DNA from: an uncultured Prevotella sp. | GTDB lineage: Bacteria > Bacteroidota > Bacteroidia > Bacteroidales > Bacteroidaceae | Direction: 5' to 3' | Length of the DNA stretch: 41,504 nt | NCBI GenBank assembly: GCA_900554545.1 | Contig: USHW01000015.1 | Location: 1 to 41,504, forward strand | Shown here: positions 15,522 to 23,781 of the stretch, in pieces | Position numbering within the stretch: position 1 is the stretch's first letter | Layout: every line of letters starts with the position of its first letter | The notes under the pieces: model-generated | What the model saw: only the letters and a program-made list of their open reading frames with translations | What the model was told of the DNA's origin: nothing | Databases searched by the model: none | Program-made: the position numbers and the translations under genes

Positions 15522-16424
15522 ATGAAGTTTTTTAGTAAAGAAGTCAAGATTGCCTTAGTGGCGATATGCGGTTTGGTAATCCTGTTCTTCGGGATGAACT
15601 TCCTGAAAGGTCTAAACCTTTTCTCGACGTCAAACACTTATTTCATATCCTTCAAGAACATAAGCGGCCTGTCTGCGTCAAGCCCGATATATGCCGACGG
15701 CTACCAGGTAGGTGTTGTAAGGGGCATACAGTACAGCTATGACAATTCCGGCAGCATATCGGTACAGGCGGAAGTGGACAACCGCTTGCGCATACCGAAG
15801 GGCAGCAGCGCCGAAATCGTAAGCGACATGCTTGGCAACGTGAAAATCAATCTGCTGCTTGCCAACAATCCGCGCGAGCGTGTCAATCCGGGCGAGACAA
15901 TCCAGGGAGGCATCAACGACGGTGCGCTCGGCAAGGTGAAGGATATCATCCCGGCAGTCACGCAGCTTTTGCCGAAGCTTGACTCCATACTGACGAGCGT
16001 AAACGCGCTGCTCTCCAATCCGGCCATCGTGCACTCCATGCAGAACGTAGAGACCGTAACTGGCGACCTGACGGTTACCACACGCCGCCTGAACGGCCTG
16101 CTTGCAACTCTCGAAGGGCGCGTGCCGGGCATGATGACGCGCACCGACAGCATACTGGACAACGCCAACACGTTGACGAAGAACCTGAGTTCTGTCGACG
16201 TTGCAGCCACTGTGGCGCGCGTAGACGAGACGCTCGCCAACGTGGAGAAGTTCACCGAACAGCTTAACAACAACCAAGGCACGCTCGGCCTGCTCATGCG
16301 CGACCCGTCGCTTTACAACAATCTTACCAGCACGATGCGCTCGGCAGACTCTCTGCTAATCGACCTCAAGGCTCATCCGAAACGCTATGTCCACTTCTCT
16401 TTGTTCGGAAGAAAGGACAAGTAA
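15522..16424 (+). CDS. MlaD/MCE domain lipid-transport protein
   Basis: 300 aa. One N-terminal membrane anchor (residues about 8-30, VKIALVAICGLVILFFGMNFLKG) is followed by an MCE domain (about 37-115: FKNISGLSASSPIYADGYQVGVV...VDNRLRIPKGSSAEI). The remainder is a long predicted helical stretch (LLPKLDSILTSVNALLSNPAIVHS, then TLTKNLSSV and VARVDETLANVEKFTEQL) as in MlaD-like proteins that form a hexameric tunnel for phospholipids between inner and outer membranes. The ATPase and permease partners (mlaF, mlaE) are not in the window. It follows the amidase gene directly. Confidence 0.92.
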   Translation: MKFFSKEVKIALVAICGLVILFFGMNFLKGLNLFSTSNTYFISFKNISGLSASSPIYADGYQVGVVRGIQYSYDNSGSISVQAEVDNRLRIPKGSSAEIVSDMLGNVKINLLLANNPRERVNPGETIQGGINDGALGKVKDIIPAVTQLLPKLDSILTSVNALLSNPAIVHSMQNVETVTGDLTVTTRRLNGLLATLEGRVPGMMTRTDSILDNANTLTKNLSSVDVAATVARVDETLANVEKFTEQLNNNQGTLGLLMRDPSLYNNLTSTMRSADSLLIDLKAHPKRYVHFSLFGRKDK

Positions 16425-16976
16425 ATATCTGACTGCGTAACACGTTGGTATCCAGCGTGTTGTGAAAGGCCGTCTTTTGTACTGCAAAAGACGGCCTTTT
16501 ATCGTGCGAAAGACGGCCTTTTGCAACGCGATTGGCCGTCTTTCGCAAAACGGAGGGTCAGGGGCCGCATCACTACATGCCGCCATATGTCCGGCAGGCG
16601 GCCGCCGTAAGCCGCCTGTGTGGTTAATTTAAAAATTATCTAAATAGTGGTTTTGTAGCCGGGAATTTCACAGAACAATCCCGAAACACGCCTTGGCAAA
16701 CAGTTTTGCAGGGCTGAAAACCAAACTGTACGTTTTTCTTTTCCACGTCAGCACGGCGCGCATAAAATCTTATTTTACAAGTACTTGCACTTATGCAAGC
16801 ATAAATATTACATCGCTGTTACAAAAACTTGCATAAAGTGCCGTAACACCGACAGTTACGTAAAAACCGCAGTCTGCAAACAAAAAGTTTTATTTGCCTG
16901 TCTCGATAATTTTTACGAAATTTGCAGACGCTAAAAAGACAAAGCGTCGAAAGACATATACATAATCACTCCAAAC
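16425..16976. other. mlaD-dnaA intergenic region
   Basis: 552 bases. The first part holds an R1 array (16464-16551). The second is AT-rich and has a TTGCA cluster: CTTGCA-CTTA-TGCAAG (a hairpin at 16784-16799) and a further CTTGCATAA near 16829. One DnaA-box-like 9-mer, TTTTCCACG, lies near 16740. This is too little to call an origin; a dnaA regulatory region is the modest reading. Confidence 0.45.
16464..16551. repeat. R1 hairpin array, copy 4
   Basis: A perfect 15-bp pair: AAAGGCCGTCTTTTG (16464-16478) with CAAAAGACGGCCTTT (16484-16498) around TACTG. A second pair of units follows (AAAGACGGCCTTTTGC and GGCCGTCTTTCGC). Confidence 0.8.
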
Positions 16977-18389
16977 ATGGACTATACCCCGAACGCACTT
17001 TGGGACAAATGCCTTTTGCTTATAAAGGAAAATGTCTCCGAGCAGCAATATAACGCCTGGTTCAGGCCGATAGCTTTCGAATCGTTCCACGAAGCGGGCA
17101 GGACACTTATCCTTCAAGTGCCCAGCAACTTCTTCGTTGAATACCTTGAAGAGAACTACATCGGCCTGCTCACCAAAGTGCTGACCAAATATTTCGGCCC
17201 CAACATAAGGCTAAACTACCGCATAATGGTAGACAAGACGCACAAGCTGACGCAGGAAGTGGAGCCTGAACCGATAGCCGACATCGACAAGACGCCGCAA
17301 CGTACGACTCGCATCAACCAGTCGCCGACGGTGCTTGATGCCGCCAAACCGCAGGACATCGACTCCCAGCTTGACCCTCGTCACACTTTCGCCAACTACA
17401 TCGAGGGCGACAGCAACAAGCTGCCGCGCTCCGTCGGGTTGTCGATAGCCGAGCATCCGAAGTCGACCCAGTTCAACCCTATGTTCATATACGGTCCTTC
17501 CGGCTGCGGAAAGACCCACCTTATAAACGCCATCGGCGTGCGCACAAAAGAGCTGTACCCACAGAAACGCGTGCTGTACATCAGCGCAAGGCTGTTCCAG
17601 GTGCAGTACACCGATGCCGTGCTGAAGAATTGTACCAACGACTTCATCAACTTCTACCAGACCATCGACATGCTGATTGTCGACGACATACAGGAGTGGG
17701 TGTCGGCAACGAAGACGCAGGAAACGTTTTTCCACATCTTCAACCACCTCTTCCGAAACGGCAAGCGCATCATCTTGGCGTGCGACCGGCCGCCGGTTGA
17801 CCTCCAAGGCATGAGCGACCGCCTGCTGACACGCTTCAGCTGCGGACTCATTGCCGAGCTTGAGAAGCCCAACATACAGCTCTGCGTCGACATACTTAAA
17901 AGCAAAATCAAACGTGACGGCTTGCACATTCCCGAGGATGTGGTGCAGTTCATCGCCCAGACGGCCAACGGAAGCGTGCGCGATTTGGAAGGAGTTATCA
18001 ACTCGCTGCTGGCCTTCTCCGTGGTGTACAACTGCAAGATAGACATGCGTCTGGCCGAAAGGGTTATCAAGCGCGCCGTCAAGATAGACAACGAACCGCT
18101 CACGATGGACGACATCCTCGACACCGTATGCAACCATTTCAACGTCTCCACCACCGCCGTTATGAGCCGCAGCCGCAAGCGCGACTATGTTGTGGCGCGT
18201 CAGGTGTCGATGTATTTGGCGCAGAAATACACCAAGATGCCGGCCTCGCGCATAGGAAAGCTCGTGGGAGGACGCGACCATTCGACCGTAATCCACAGCT
18301 GTACGCAGGTTGAGACGCGGCTGAAAATAGACAAGATGTTCAGCAGCGAGATACAGAGCATTGAAAACTCGTTCAAGTTGAAGCGATAA
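16977..18389 (+). CDS. dnaA: Chromosomal replication initiator DnaA
   Basis: 470 aa, normal length. DnaA binds oriC boxes, melts the origin and loads helicase. Domain I (1-90) starts ALWDKCLLLIKENVSEQQYNAWF. Domain II is a short linker (90-125). Domain III is the AAA+ module: FIYGPSGCGKTHLINAIG (Walker A, near residue 175), LIVDDIQEW (Walker B), and the DRLLTRFSCGLIAELEKP box VII region. Domain IV (from about 380) has the DNA-binding helix-turn-helix with the signature VGGRDHSTVIHSC near residue 435. It stands alone, with its own terminator; dnaN is not adjacent. Confidence 0.98.
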   Translation: MDYTPNALWDKCLLLIKENVSEQQYNAWFRPIAFESFHEAGRTLILQVPSNFFVEYLEENYIGLLTKVLTKYFGPNIRLNYRIMVDKTHKLTQEVEPEPIADIDKTPQRTTRINQSPTVLDAAKPQDIDSQLDPRHTFANYIEGDSNKLPRSVGLSIAEHPKSTQFNPMFIYGPSGCGKTHLINAIGVRTKELYPQKRVLYISARLFQVQYTDAVLKNCTNDFINFYQTIDMLIVDDIQEWVSATKTQETFFHIFNHLFRNGKRIILACDRPPVDLQGMSDRLLTRFSCGLIAELEKPNIQLCVDILKSKIKRDGLHIPEDVVQFIAQTANGSVRDLEGVINSLLAFSVVYNCKIDMRLAERVIKRAVKIDNEPLTMDDILDTVCNHFNVSTTAVMSRSRKRDYVVARQVSMYLAQKYTKMPASRIGKLVGGRDHSTVIHSCTQVETRLKIDKMFSSEIQSIENSFKLKR

Positions 18390-18394
18390 ACAAT

Positions 18395-18428
18395 AAAGGG
18401 ATGAACCGTTGACGGTTCATCCCTTTTT
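18395..18428 (+). terminator. dnaA intrinsic terminator
   Basis: The stem AAAGGGATGAACCGT pairs with ACGGTTCATCCCTTT around a 2-base turn and is followed by TTC. The dyad also reads well on the minus strand, so it may serve the opposing small gene ending at 18492. Confidence 0.88.
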
Positions 18429-18491
18429 CTTTGACCGGTGCGCATTAGTCCGCCCAAGGCCGTCCTGCACATGTTGTATCTCCGCCGCATG

Positions 18492-18752
18492 TCACAGGAA
18501 ATTGTACACTACAATGTTGAAAGCGGCGACTATCAGCAGGAAAATATGGTCTTCGGCGACCTTTTTCTCCGCCTTGTAACGCACCGCCACGCGGCACAGG
18601 AAATATGCTCCGAAAACAACGGCGTTGGCTGTTTGCAGCATGTCTCCCGTCTGTTCATCAAACAGTCTGTCAACTTTTTCGCTGCTGAATACGAGGGTTG
18701 CGAAATAAATAACCCAGAACAGATAAAACATTATGCTGTCAACTCTTCTCAT
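18492..18752 (-). CDS. Small membrane protein, function unknown
   Basis: 86 aa. Three hydrophobic stretches: about residues 7-22 (IMFYLFWVIYFATLVF), 43-57 (NAVVFGAYFLCRVAV) and 69-85 (HIFLLIVAAFNIVVYNF), the second and third separated by a basic-acidic loop RYKAEKKVAED. No family recognised. It is convergent with dnaA and its start is well placed after an AT-rich region. Coding status is supported mainly by the clean membrane-protein pattern. Confidence 0.6.
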   Translation of the reverse strand: MRRVDSIMFYLFWVIYFATLVFSSEKVDRLFDEQTGDMLQTANAVVFGAYFLCRVAVRYKAEKKVAEDHIFLLIVAAFNIVVYNFL

Positions 18753-18904
18753 GGCGGTAAGGTTTTAATAGGTTAATATAAATGATGTAGGCATTTGCAG
18801 TTTTTTGTTGAAGGTAATAATGGCATTTGTCATGTGCAAATATAGTTACTTTTTTTGTTATTTACAAACATTGCCTGTATTTTCGTCCGTTGTACTTACA
18901 ATTT

Positions 18905-18992
18905 CAAAAGGCTGCATTTTACATTCTAAAAGGCGGTCTTTTATCGTATGATAGGTGGCCTTTTACACGCTAAAAGGCCACCTTTTGCATGG
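18905..18992. repeat. R1 hairpin array, copy 5
   Basis: Four units. The last two form AGGTGGCCTTTTA-CACGC-TAAAAGGCCACCT, a perfect pair; the first two (AAAAGGCTGC..., AAAAGGCGGTCTTTTA) are diverged. Confidence 0.75.
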
Positions 18993-19130
18993 CTGTTCTT
19001 GGCGGATGAAAACTGTAACGGAAAGCTTCCGGAATGTAACGGAATGTAAGCAAGGGTGCGGAAGCTGTGCCGGAAAAGTGTACAGACACAGCTTCCACGC
19101 CGTATTAAGGCCACAAAATCGTGGCATTTA

Positions 19131-19161
19131 TTTGTGCGTTAAGATTATTTTGCTACCTTTG
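19131..19161 (+). promoter_or_regulatory. Strong Bacteroidota-type promoter
   Basis: TTTG (19131-19134), exactly 19 bases, then TACCTTTG (19154-19161). Transcription would start near 19168, about 475 bases before the next gene. Confidence 0.75.
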
Positions 19162-19167
19162 CACTGT

Positions 19168-19308
19168 CACGCCTGCAAGGTGTGGCATGAAATCAGAGCA
19201 TGACTAACGTGTTTATGAACTTCGTTCTCATCTCAAAATAACGGCCAAATTACTTGGGATGAACAAGAGGATGGAAGGGAATAGATGCGCCCGGATGCGG
19301 GCGTTTTT
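19168..19308 (+). ncRNA. Candidate small RNA or attenuated leader
   Basis: It runs from a perfect promoter to an intrinsic terminator with no coding frame between. Within and just past it, alternative pairings are possible: GAACAAGA (19261-19268) with TCTTGTTC (around 19322-19329), and AAGGGAA (around 19275) with TTCCCTT (around 19346); both span the terminator hairpin. It could be a standalone sRNA or a leader controlling the beta-propeller gene at 19643. No known riboswitch class recognised. Confidence 0.4.
19288..19308 (+). terminator. Intrinsic terminator inside the leader
   Basis: The CGCCCG stem pairs with CGGGCG around GATG, followed by TTTTT. Confidence 0.8.
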
Positions 19309-19642
19309 CTCCTTTTATTTATCTTGTTCGGGGTGCTTGGCCGTTCCCTTGGGATGATAAGGATTGTGAAAAAGACGTCCGCTCTTTTTTCATTCATTCT
19401 TATTGCGACAGAGAAAATCCCTAAATAACGGCCAATTATGAAAGGTTTTCTTTTCACGCTGCCGCCTGTGAACTTCACGTCCGCAGGCGACGTTATAGCG
19501 GCTTACGTTCTGCCGTGCCGGCATGCGTACCGCCGCTACGCGCCATTGCATGCCCATGCCGTGGCGTATGGAAGCGTTGCGGCACGCGGAGGCTGTGTGG
19601 CAGCATGTGTTTTGTGGCATTCACACTTAAAACAAGACAGAT

Positions 19643-20659
19643 ATGAAAAGAAGATTACTTACAGTTGCGCTTGCCGTTGCGGTGACAGTGGCAGGCGCGA
19701 AGAAAATCAAGTTCGACTTCTCTACGGTGTTTGTGCCCGAGGAAGGTGGTGTAAAGTTTGAGAAAATCACAGATGACGCCGACCGTGTGGCCGACTATGA
19801 CGGCAACATCGTTAGCCGTGCGTCGAGCATTTTCGGCTCGCGCAAGTCTACGGCGATGGACTGGTGGGTTGTGCCTCAAATCGCCTTGTCGCCCGACGGC
19901 AAGCGGTTGGCATACGTCAACGAGAAGAACGGCACTACGAACATTATGATTAAGAGTGCCGCAAAGGGCGGAGCCAGCGTGCAGCGCACGTTCCGCACCA
20001 ACGTGCAGGGCTTCTCTTGGAGTCCCGACGGTACCACGCTCTGCTTCACCGAGATACGCAACGGACATCAAGGCATATATCTCGTCGACGCCAACCAGGG
20101 CACTGTGGTGAGGCAAATCTCCAACGGCAACGACAACGACCTTGGCGGAGTAATCACTCCTGACGGCAATACAATCTTCTTCCACCGCGGCGAAGGACTG
20201 TCAAGTTACAGCCTGTGGAGTTATGACAGGAAGACAAACCTTTTCTCAAACTACTCGCGCGGCATGACCGTATGCCTCATTCCTGGGACGCAGGACGAGG
20301 TGTACTGTGCGCGTTTTACCGACAAGAAGGAGAGCGAGATATGGCGCGTCAACTTCAAGACTGGTGTCGAGGAGGTAATCCTCGCCCAGCAGGGCAAGAG
20401 TTTTACCACGCCGCAGCTGTCGCCAGATGGCAAATGGCTGCTCGTGACGGGCAACAGCAAGTCGGAGAAGGAGGGCATAGCCAATACCGACATCTTCGTA
20501 GTCCGCACTGACGGCACGCAGCTGACGCAGCTTACATACCATCCCGGCAACGACCTTTCTGCCGTATGGTCGCCCGACGGACGCAGCATCTTCTTCCTCT
20601 CGCAGCGCGGCTCGGCCGACAAGGTGTATAACGTCTGGCGCATGGACTTCAACCTTTGA
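19643..20659 (+). CDS. Exported PD40 beta-propeller (TolB-like) protein
   Basis: 338 aa. A short signal-like N-terminus (MKRRLLTVALAVAVTVAGA) is followed by at least five WD40-like PD40 blades: SPDGKRLAYVNE, SPDGTTLCFTE, TPDGNTIFFHR, SPDGKWLLVTG and SPDGRSIFFLS. Such propellers, found in TolB and in the N-terminal part of S9 peptidases, bind proteins or ligands; there is no peptidase domain here. The region before the first blade (FSTVFVPEEGGVKFEKIT) is unrecognised. Located in the periplasm by inference. It is followed 47 bases later by an outer-membrane barrel gene. The only good promoter upstream is at 19131, with a terminator in between. Confidence 0.85.
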   Translation: MKRRLLTVALAVAVTVAGAKKIKFDFSTVFVPEEGGVKFEKITDDADRVADYDGNIVSRASSIFGSRKSTAMDWWVVPQIALSPDGKRLAYVNEKNGTTNIMIKSAAKGGASVQRTFRTNVQGFSWSPDGTTLCFTEIRNGHQGIYLVDANQGTVVRQISNGNDNDLGGVITPDGNTIFFHRGEGLSSYSLWSYDRKTNLFSNYSRGMTVCLIPGTQDEVYCARFTDKKESEIWRVNFKTGVEEVILAQQGKSFTTPQLSPDGKWLLVTGNSKSEKEGIANTDIFVVRTDGTQLTQLTYHPGNDLSAVWSPDGRSIFFLSQRGSADKVYNVWRMDFNL

Positions 20660-20706
20660 AAGACTTTAATATCACATTATTATTAATATAAAAACACGTT
20701 ACAACA

Positions 20707-21387
20707 ATGAAAAAACTATTTTTGGTAGCCGTATGTGCGCTTGGCGTGCTTACGGCATCAGCCCAGAGGGCAAGCAGCACATCAACTTCTTTCTTCTCGA
20801 CGGAGAAGGCCGACCAGGGCGTAAGGTTCGGAATACGTGCCGGACTTAACTTCGCAAGCATGACTGGAGACTTCGATGACACGCCCGACAGCCGCACGGC
20901 GTTCCACGTCGGAGCAATCGCCGACATCCCGTTGATGCAGAGCTTGTACATACAGACTGGCCTTTACTTCCATAGCAAGGGCTTGAAGTTCGAGGAGGCT
21001 TACAACGGATATAAGGACAAGGCTACAATGAGTCCGATGTATCTGCAAATACCCATTCTGGCATCTTACCGCTATAACTTCAGCGACGCATTCCAGGTTG
21101 AGGTAGACTTCGGTCCATACTTCGCCTATGGAGTTGGCGGAAAGTACAAGGAAGAGTACACTGACGGCAGTGATTCGTTTGAGGCCGACACTGACATCTT
21201 CGGCGATGACGGCGTGCTAAAGCGTTTCGATTGCGGCCTTCAGGTTGGAGCCGGTGTTACGTTCGCAAGCCATTACTATCTTGGCTTCACTTATGAGTTC
21301 GGTCTTACGGACATTGCCAACGAGGATGTGTCGGAGGTAAGTGTAAAGAACAGCAACTGGATGCTAAGCCTTGGCTATACGTTCTGA
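20707..21387 (+). CDS. Porin-family outer-membrane beta-barrel protein
   Basis: 226 aa. Signal peptide of about 19 residues (LVAVCALGVLTASA then Q). The rest has the alternating pattern of an eight-stranded barrel of the OMP_b-brl_2/PorT-like type: VRFGIRAGLNFASMTGD, FHVGAIADIPLM, LYIQTGLYFHSKGLKFEEA, LQIPILASYRYNF, FQVEVDFGPYFAYGVGGKY, LQVGAGVTFASHYYLGFTYEFG, ending in NWMLSLGYTF with a terminal Phe. Ligand unknown. It probably shares a transcript with the beta-propeller gene. The long acidic loop DGSDSFEADTDIFGDDG would face the outside. Confidence 0.88.
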   Translation: MKKLFLVAVCALGVLTASAQRASSTSTSFFSTEKADQGVRFGIRAGLNFASMTGDFDDTPDSRTAFHVGAIADIPLMQSLYIQTGLYFHSKGLKFEEAYNGYKDKATMSPMYLQIPILASYRYNFSDAFQVEVDFGPYFAYGVGGKYKEEYTDGSDSFEADTDIFGDDGVLKRFDCGLQVGAGVTFASHYYLGFTYEFGLTDIANEDVSEVSVKNSNWMLSLGYTF

Positions 21388-21435
21388 TGGCGCATCGTTG
21401 CTGCGCAAACCGCAATCTTAGGCAATTACAAATTT

Positions 21436-21521
21436 AAAATGCCGCCTTTTGCAACGCAATAGGCGGCATTTTATGTAATGAAAGGTGGCCTTTTACACGG
21501 TAAAAGGCCACCTTTTGCATT
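21436..21521. repeat. R1 hairpin array, copy 6, acting as bidirectional terminator
   Basis: Two perfect hairpins: AAAATGCCGCCT (21436-21447) with AGGCGGCATTTT (21461-21472), and AAAGGTGGCCTTTTA with TAAAAGGCCACCTTT (21481-21515). It lies between convergent genes ending at 21387 and 21567, and each stem is followed by T-rich DNA on both strands. Confidence 0.82.
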
Positions 21522-21566
21522 GCGTTCTACCGCCGTTGAAAACCGTAACTGCGGCAGGCTGTTTGG

Positions 21567-23726
21567 TTACAGACTGAAACTGAAGCGTGCTCCGGCCATC
21601 ACCCACAGGCCGGGTTGCGGCACGTTGCCGTAGTCTACGTAGTCGGTGTCGAAGAGGTTGTTGGCCTCTACGTACAGCGAGTAGCGCGGCTTGCTCCATG
21701 CCAGGCGCGCGTCTACGAGCTGGTAGGGCCTGTACGTGCGGTTAATACCGTTGGTGTCGGTGTACGAGCCGCGCCTCTGCTGGAATCGGTACTTCACGTC
21801 CAAGGCGAGGCTCGGCGGCAGGTCGAGTCCGAGCTGGGCAACAACCTTGTGGCGGAGGTATTCAAGCGCGTACAGCGATTGCACGCCTTCTTCGCGCCGT
21901 TGGCTCTGGTCTATGTAGGCGTAGGCCACGCCGAGCGAGCGCAGTACGCGCTGCGAGGGCATGAGGCGGTGGAAATCCAACGCCACGTTGGCCTCTACGC
22001 CGGTGGAGTTGATGCGCGCATGGTTGACCGAAGTCCACACGCCAGGCTGTAGCCCCTCCATGCTTCCCCTTAGGGGAGGGGCAAGGTTGCCATTGCTGTT
22101 GCCTGTCTCCTCCCCTGTGGGGAGGCTGGGTGGGGCTTCTTCTGCGCCCTTCATGAGCCAGTCTATCATGTTCCTGCCCCAATGGCGGTACACTGATAGC
22201 GTGGCGTTGACGCCGCCTGCCGCATAGCGCAGCCCGAGTTCTACGGCCTTCATCTCCTCCGGCTTCAGGTGCTTGTCGGCCTTGTGCCCGTCAACGGAGT
22301 AGTACAGCTCGGTAAACGACGGCATGCGCAGCGACATGTTGAATGAAGCGTATGCCTTCAAGGCTGTTGTCAGGGCATAGCTTGCGTCTATACCGGGGTA
22401 CAGCTTGAAGGGCATTTCGCTCCAAGTGTTCCTAACCGCGGTGAAGCCTGCCGACGCAGTGAAGCGTCCTATGGTGACGTTGTGCTCAAGATACAGGCTT
22501 ATGTTTGTGCGGTTAAGCCCCACGGTGTAGTCTCTCTCGGTGCCGTGTATGCGCCTGGGGTTGTCAAGCGGTTCGCCGAGAGTTGTCGATATTATGTCCT
22601 CGTTGCGTATTTCCGCACCGAAAGCGGTGCGCCCCAGCGCCCAGTCGAACCACGCATTGAGGTTCAGCCCGATGACGTCGGTGCGGTGGTAGTTGAACGG
22701 CGAACGCTCAGGTGCGCCCCGGTAAAACTCGTAACGGTCGTGATAGCGGTTCCAGTAAACAGACGGAAGGAAGTGGAACCGCCCTGCCTTCGCCTCGGCT
22801 TTTACTGCCGTATAAAACTTTAATGTGTGCTCGTATTGCTCGTCTGACAGCGTGCTGTAGAACGTGTTGCTGCCCCAGTCCTTCACGCTCATGCCCGCGT
22901 GCCAGCTTACGGTAAGGTCTTTGTCCTTGTAACGTCCCTTGTAAAACGCCCGTCCGCCGCTGTAGTCGGCGTTAAGGTGGCCGTTCTTGCTGCGGCTGTA
23001 GCCGTCGCTGCGCGTATATCCGCCGCTTACGGAGTTGCTCCATTTGCCTGTTGCCAGTGAAAGCCGTGCCCCTGCGTCGGCATATCCGAACGAGCCGCCC
23101 CCTGCATGTACGCTTCCGCCGCTTTCGGTTGCGGCCTTTGTCACTACGTTTATCGCCCCGAGCAGCGACGATGTGCCGAAGATGTGCCCGGCAGGGCCTT
23201 CTATTACCTCTATTCTTTCAATGTCTCCGATGTCTACGGGCAGGTCGAAGGCGTTATGACCGGTCTGCGGGTCGCAGATGTTTATGCCGTCGAGCAGTAT
23301 CGCTATATGCTCGCTTGTGCCGCCCCGGATGCCTATGTCTGTCTGCGCTCCTATTGCTCCGCGCTGGCGGACATCCACTCCTGCGGCGTATTTCAGTAGG
23401 TCATTGACACTTTGTGCTGGCGCGGCGGCAATCTCCTCGCGTCCCAGCACAGTTACAATTCTCGGTGCGCGGCCGGCGGCCAGCGGTGCGCGCGATGCCG
23501 TAACGTCAACTTCGTCGAGCATGACGGTGCGTGTCGAGTCGGCCATGCCTGTGCCGGCCATGTCCGTGCGCACGCTTACGCCGTCAGCCTTGGCGTAAGT
23601 CAACGTGGCGACGCTGAGCGTTCCGATGAGCACTTCGCGGCCGAGGCATGCGAACAGGGCATACCTTTTGCGGCTGAAGTGCGTGAACTTCATGCTCTCG
23701 CGCTTGTTGAAAACTGTTTTGTACAT
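21567..23726 (-). CDS. TonB-dependent receptor, BtuB-like
   Basis: 719 aa. A long signal-type N-terminus (MKFTHFSRKRYALF, then hydrophobic to ATLTYAKA) suggests Met12 (23693) as an equally likely start. A plug domain (about 70-190) shows LDEVDVTASRAP, PAQSVNDLLKYAAGVDVRQRG, GIRGGTSEHIAILLDGINI and RIEVIEGPAGHIFGTSSLLGAINVVT. The remainder is a 22-strand barrel ending in GARFSFSL with terminal hydrophobics. The plug resembles receptors for vitamin B12 in this phylum, and the organism has a B12-dependent RNR, but the ligand is not shown. Oddity: residues about 527-561 (PTGEETGNSNGN, then LAPPLRG) are encoded by a palindromic CCTCCCC-type intergenic repeat inserted in frame into a loop. Confidence 0.92.
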   Translation of the reverse strand: MYKTVFNKRESMKFTHFSRKRYALFACLGREVLIGTLSVATLTYAKADGVSVRTDMAGTGMADSTRTVMLDEVDVTASRAPLAAGRAPRIVTVLGREEIAAAPAQSVNDLLKYAAGVDVRQRGAIGAQTDIGIRGGTSEHIAILLDGINICDPQTGHNAFDLPVDIGDIERIEVIEGPAGHIFGTSSLLGAINVVTKAATESGGSVHAGGGSFGYADAGARLSLATGKWSNSVSGGYTRSDGYSRSKNGHLNADYSGGRAFYKGRYKDKDLTVSWHAGMSVKDWGSNTFYSTLSDEQYEHTLKFYTAVKAEAKAGRFHFLPSVYWNRYHDRYEFYRGAPERSPFNYHRTDVIGLNLNAWFDWALGRTAFGAEIRNEDIISTTLGEPLDNPRRIHGTERDYTVGLNRTNISLYLEHNVTIGRFTASAGFTAVRNTWSEMPFKLYPGIDASYALTTALKAYASFNMSLRMPSFTELYYSVDGHKADKHLKPEEMKAVELGLRYAAGGVNATLSVYRHWGRNMIDWLMKGAEEAPPSLPTGEETGNSNGNLAPPLRGSMEGLQPGVWTSVNHARINSTGVEANVALDFHRLMPSQRVLRSLGVAYAYIDQSQRREEGVQSLYALEYLRHKVVAQLGLDLPPSLALDVKYRFQQRRGSYTDTNGINRTYRPYQLVDARLAWSKPRYSLYVEANNLFDTDYVDYGNVPQPGLWVMAGARFSFSL
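22043..22145. repeat. Palindromic CTCCCC/GGGGAG repeat inserted in frame in the TonB receptor
   Basis: Two short dyads (CCCCTTAGGGG and CTCCCCTGTGGGGAG) lie within a 100-base stretch that breaks an otherwise typical barrel sequence. The same style of repeat (CCCTCCCAAAGGGAGGG) is intergenic at 10493-10509. Confidence 0.6.
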
Positions 23727-23748
23727 AAATAATTATTAAACGGTTAAC

Positions 23749-23767
23749 GTTCCGCAACGTGCGGAAC
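23749..23767. promoter_or_regulatory. Perfect palindrome in the receptor 5' leader
   Basis: GTTCCGCA-ACG-TGCGGAAC, an 8-bp perfect dyad just downstream of the -7 element. It could be an operator or a 5'-end mRNA hairpin. Confidence 0.5.
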
Positions 23768-23773
23768 CGGCGG

Positions 23774-23781
23774 CAAAGGTA
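23774..23781 (-). promoter_or_regulatory. Receptor promoter -7 element
   Basis: TACCTTTG on the minus strand; no clear -33 TTTG. A start near 23768 leaves only about 40 bases of leader, too short for a cobalamin riboswitch. Confidence 0.5.

Larger units (their letters stand above)
18753..19642. other. Long intergenic region with promoter, terminator-bearing leader and R1 array
   Basis: 890 bases. It contains an R1 array (18905-18992), an excellent promoter (19131-19161), an intrinsic terminator (19288-19308), a repeated AAATAACGGCCAA string (starting near 19235 and 19424) and a GC-rich palindromic stretch (19460-19620). Open frames here (for example ATG 19438 on plus) overlap the downstream gene in another frame and look non-coding. 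Confidence 0.5.

Noticed and set aside
16550..16976. oriC upstream of dnaA
   Set aside because: Only one imperfect DnaA box was seen; an origin needs several boxes and a melting region, and origins in this phylum need not be beside dnaA.
17211..18296. Long minus-strand frame (361 codons) opposite dnaA
   Set aside because: It is the reverse of a well-supported gene. GC-rich third positions keep such frames open, and no motif is seen. The same holds for 12005-12871, 24862-25578 and 26047-27039.
19438..19761. Plus-strand frame of 107 codons before the beta-propeller gene
   Set aside because: It overlaps the propeller gene in another frame for 119 bases and is rich in Cys, Arg and Ala from palindromic DNA; no motif.
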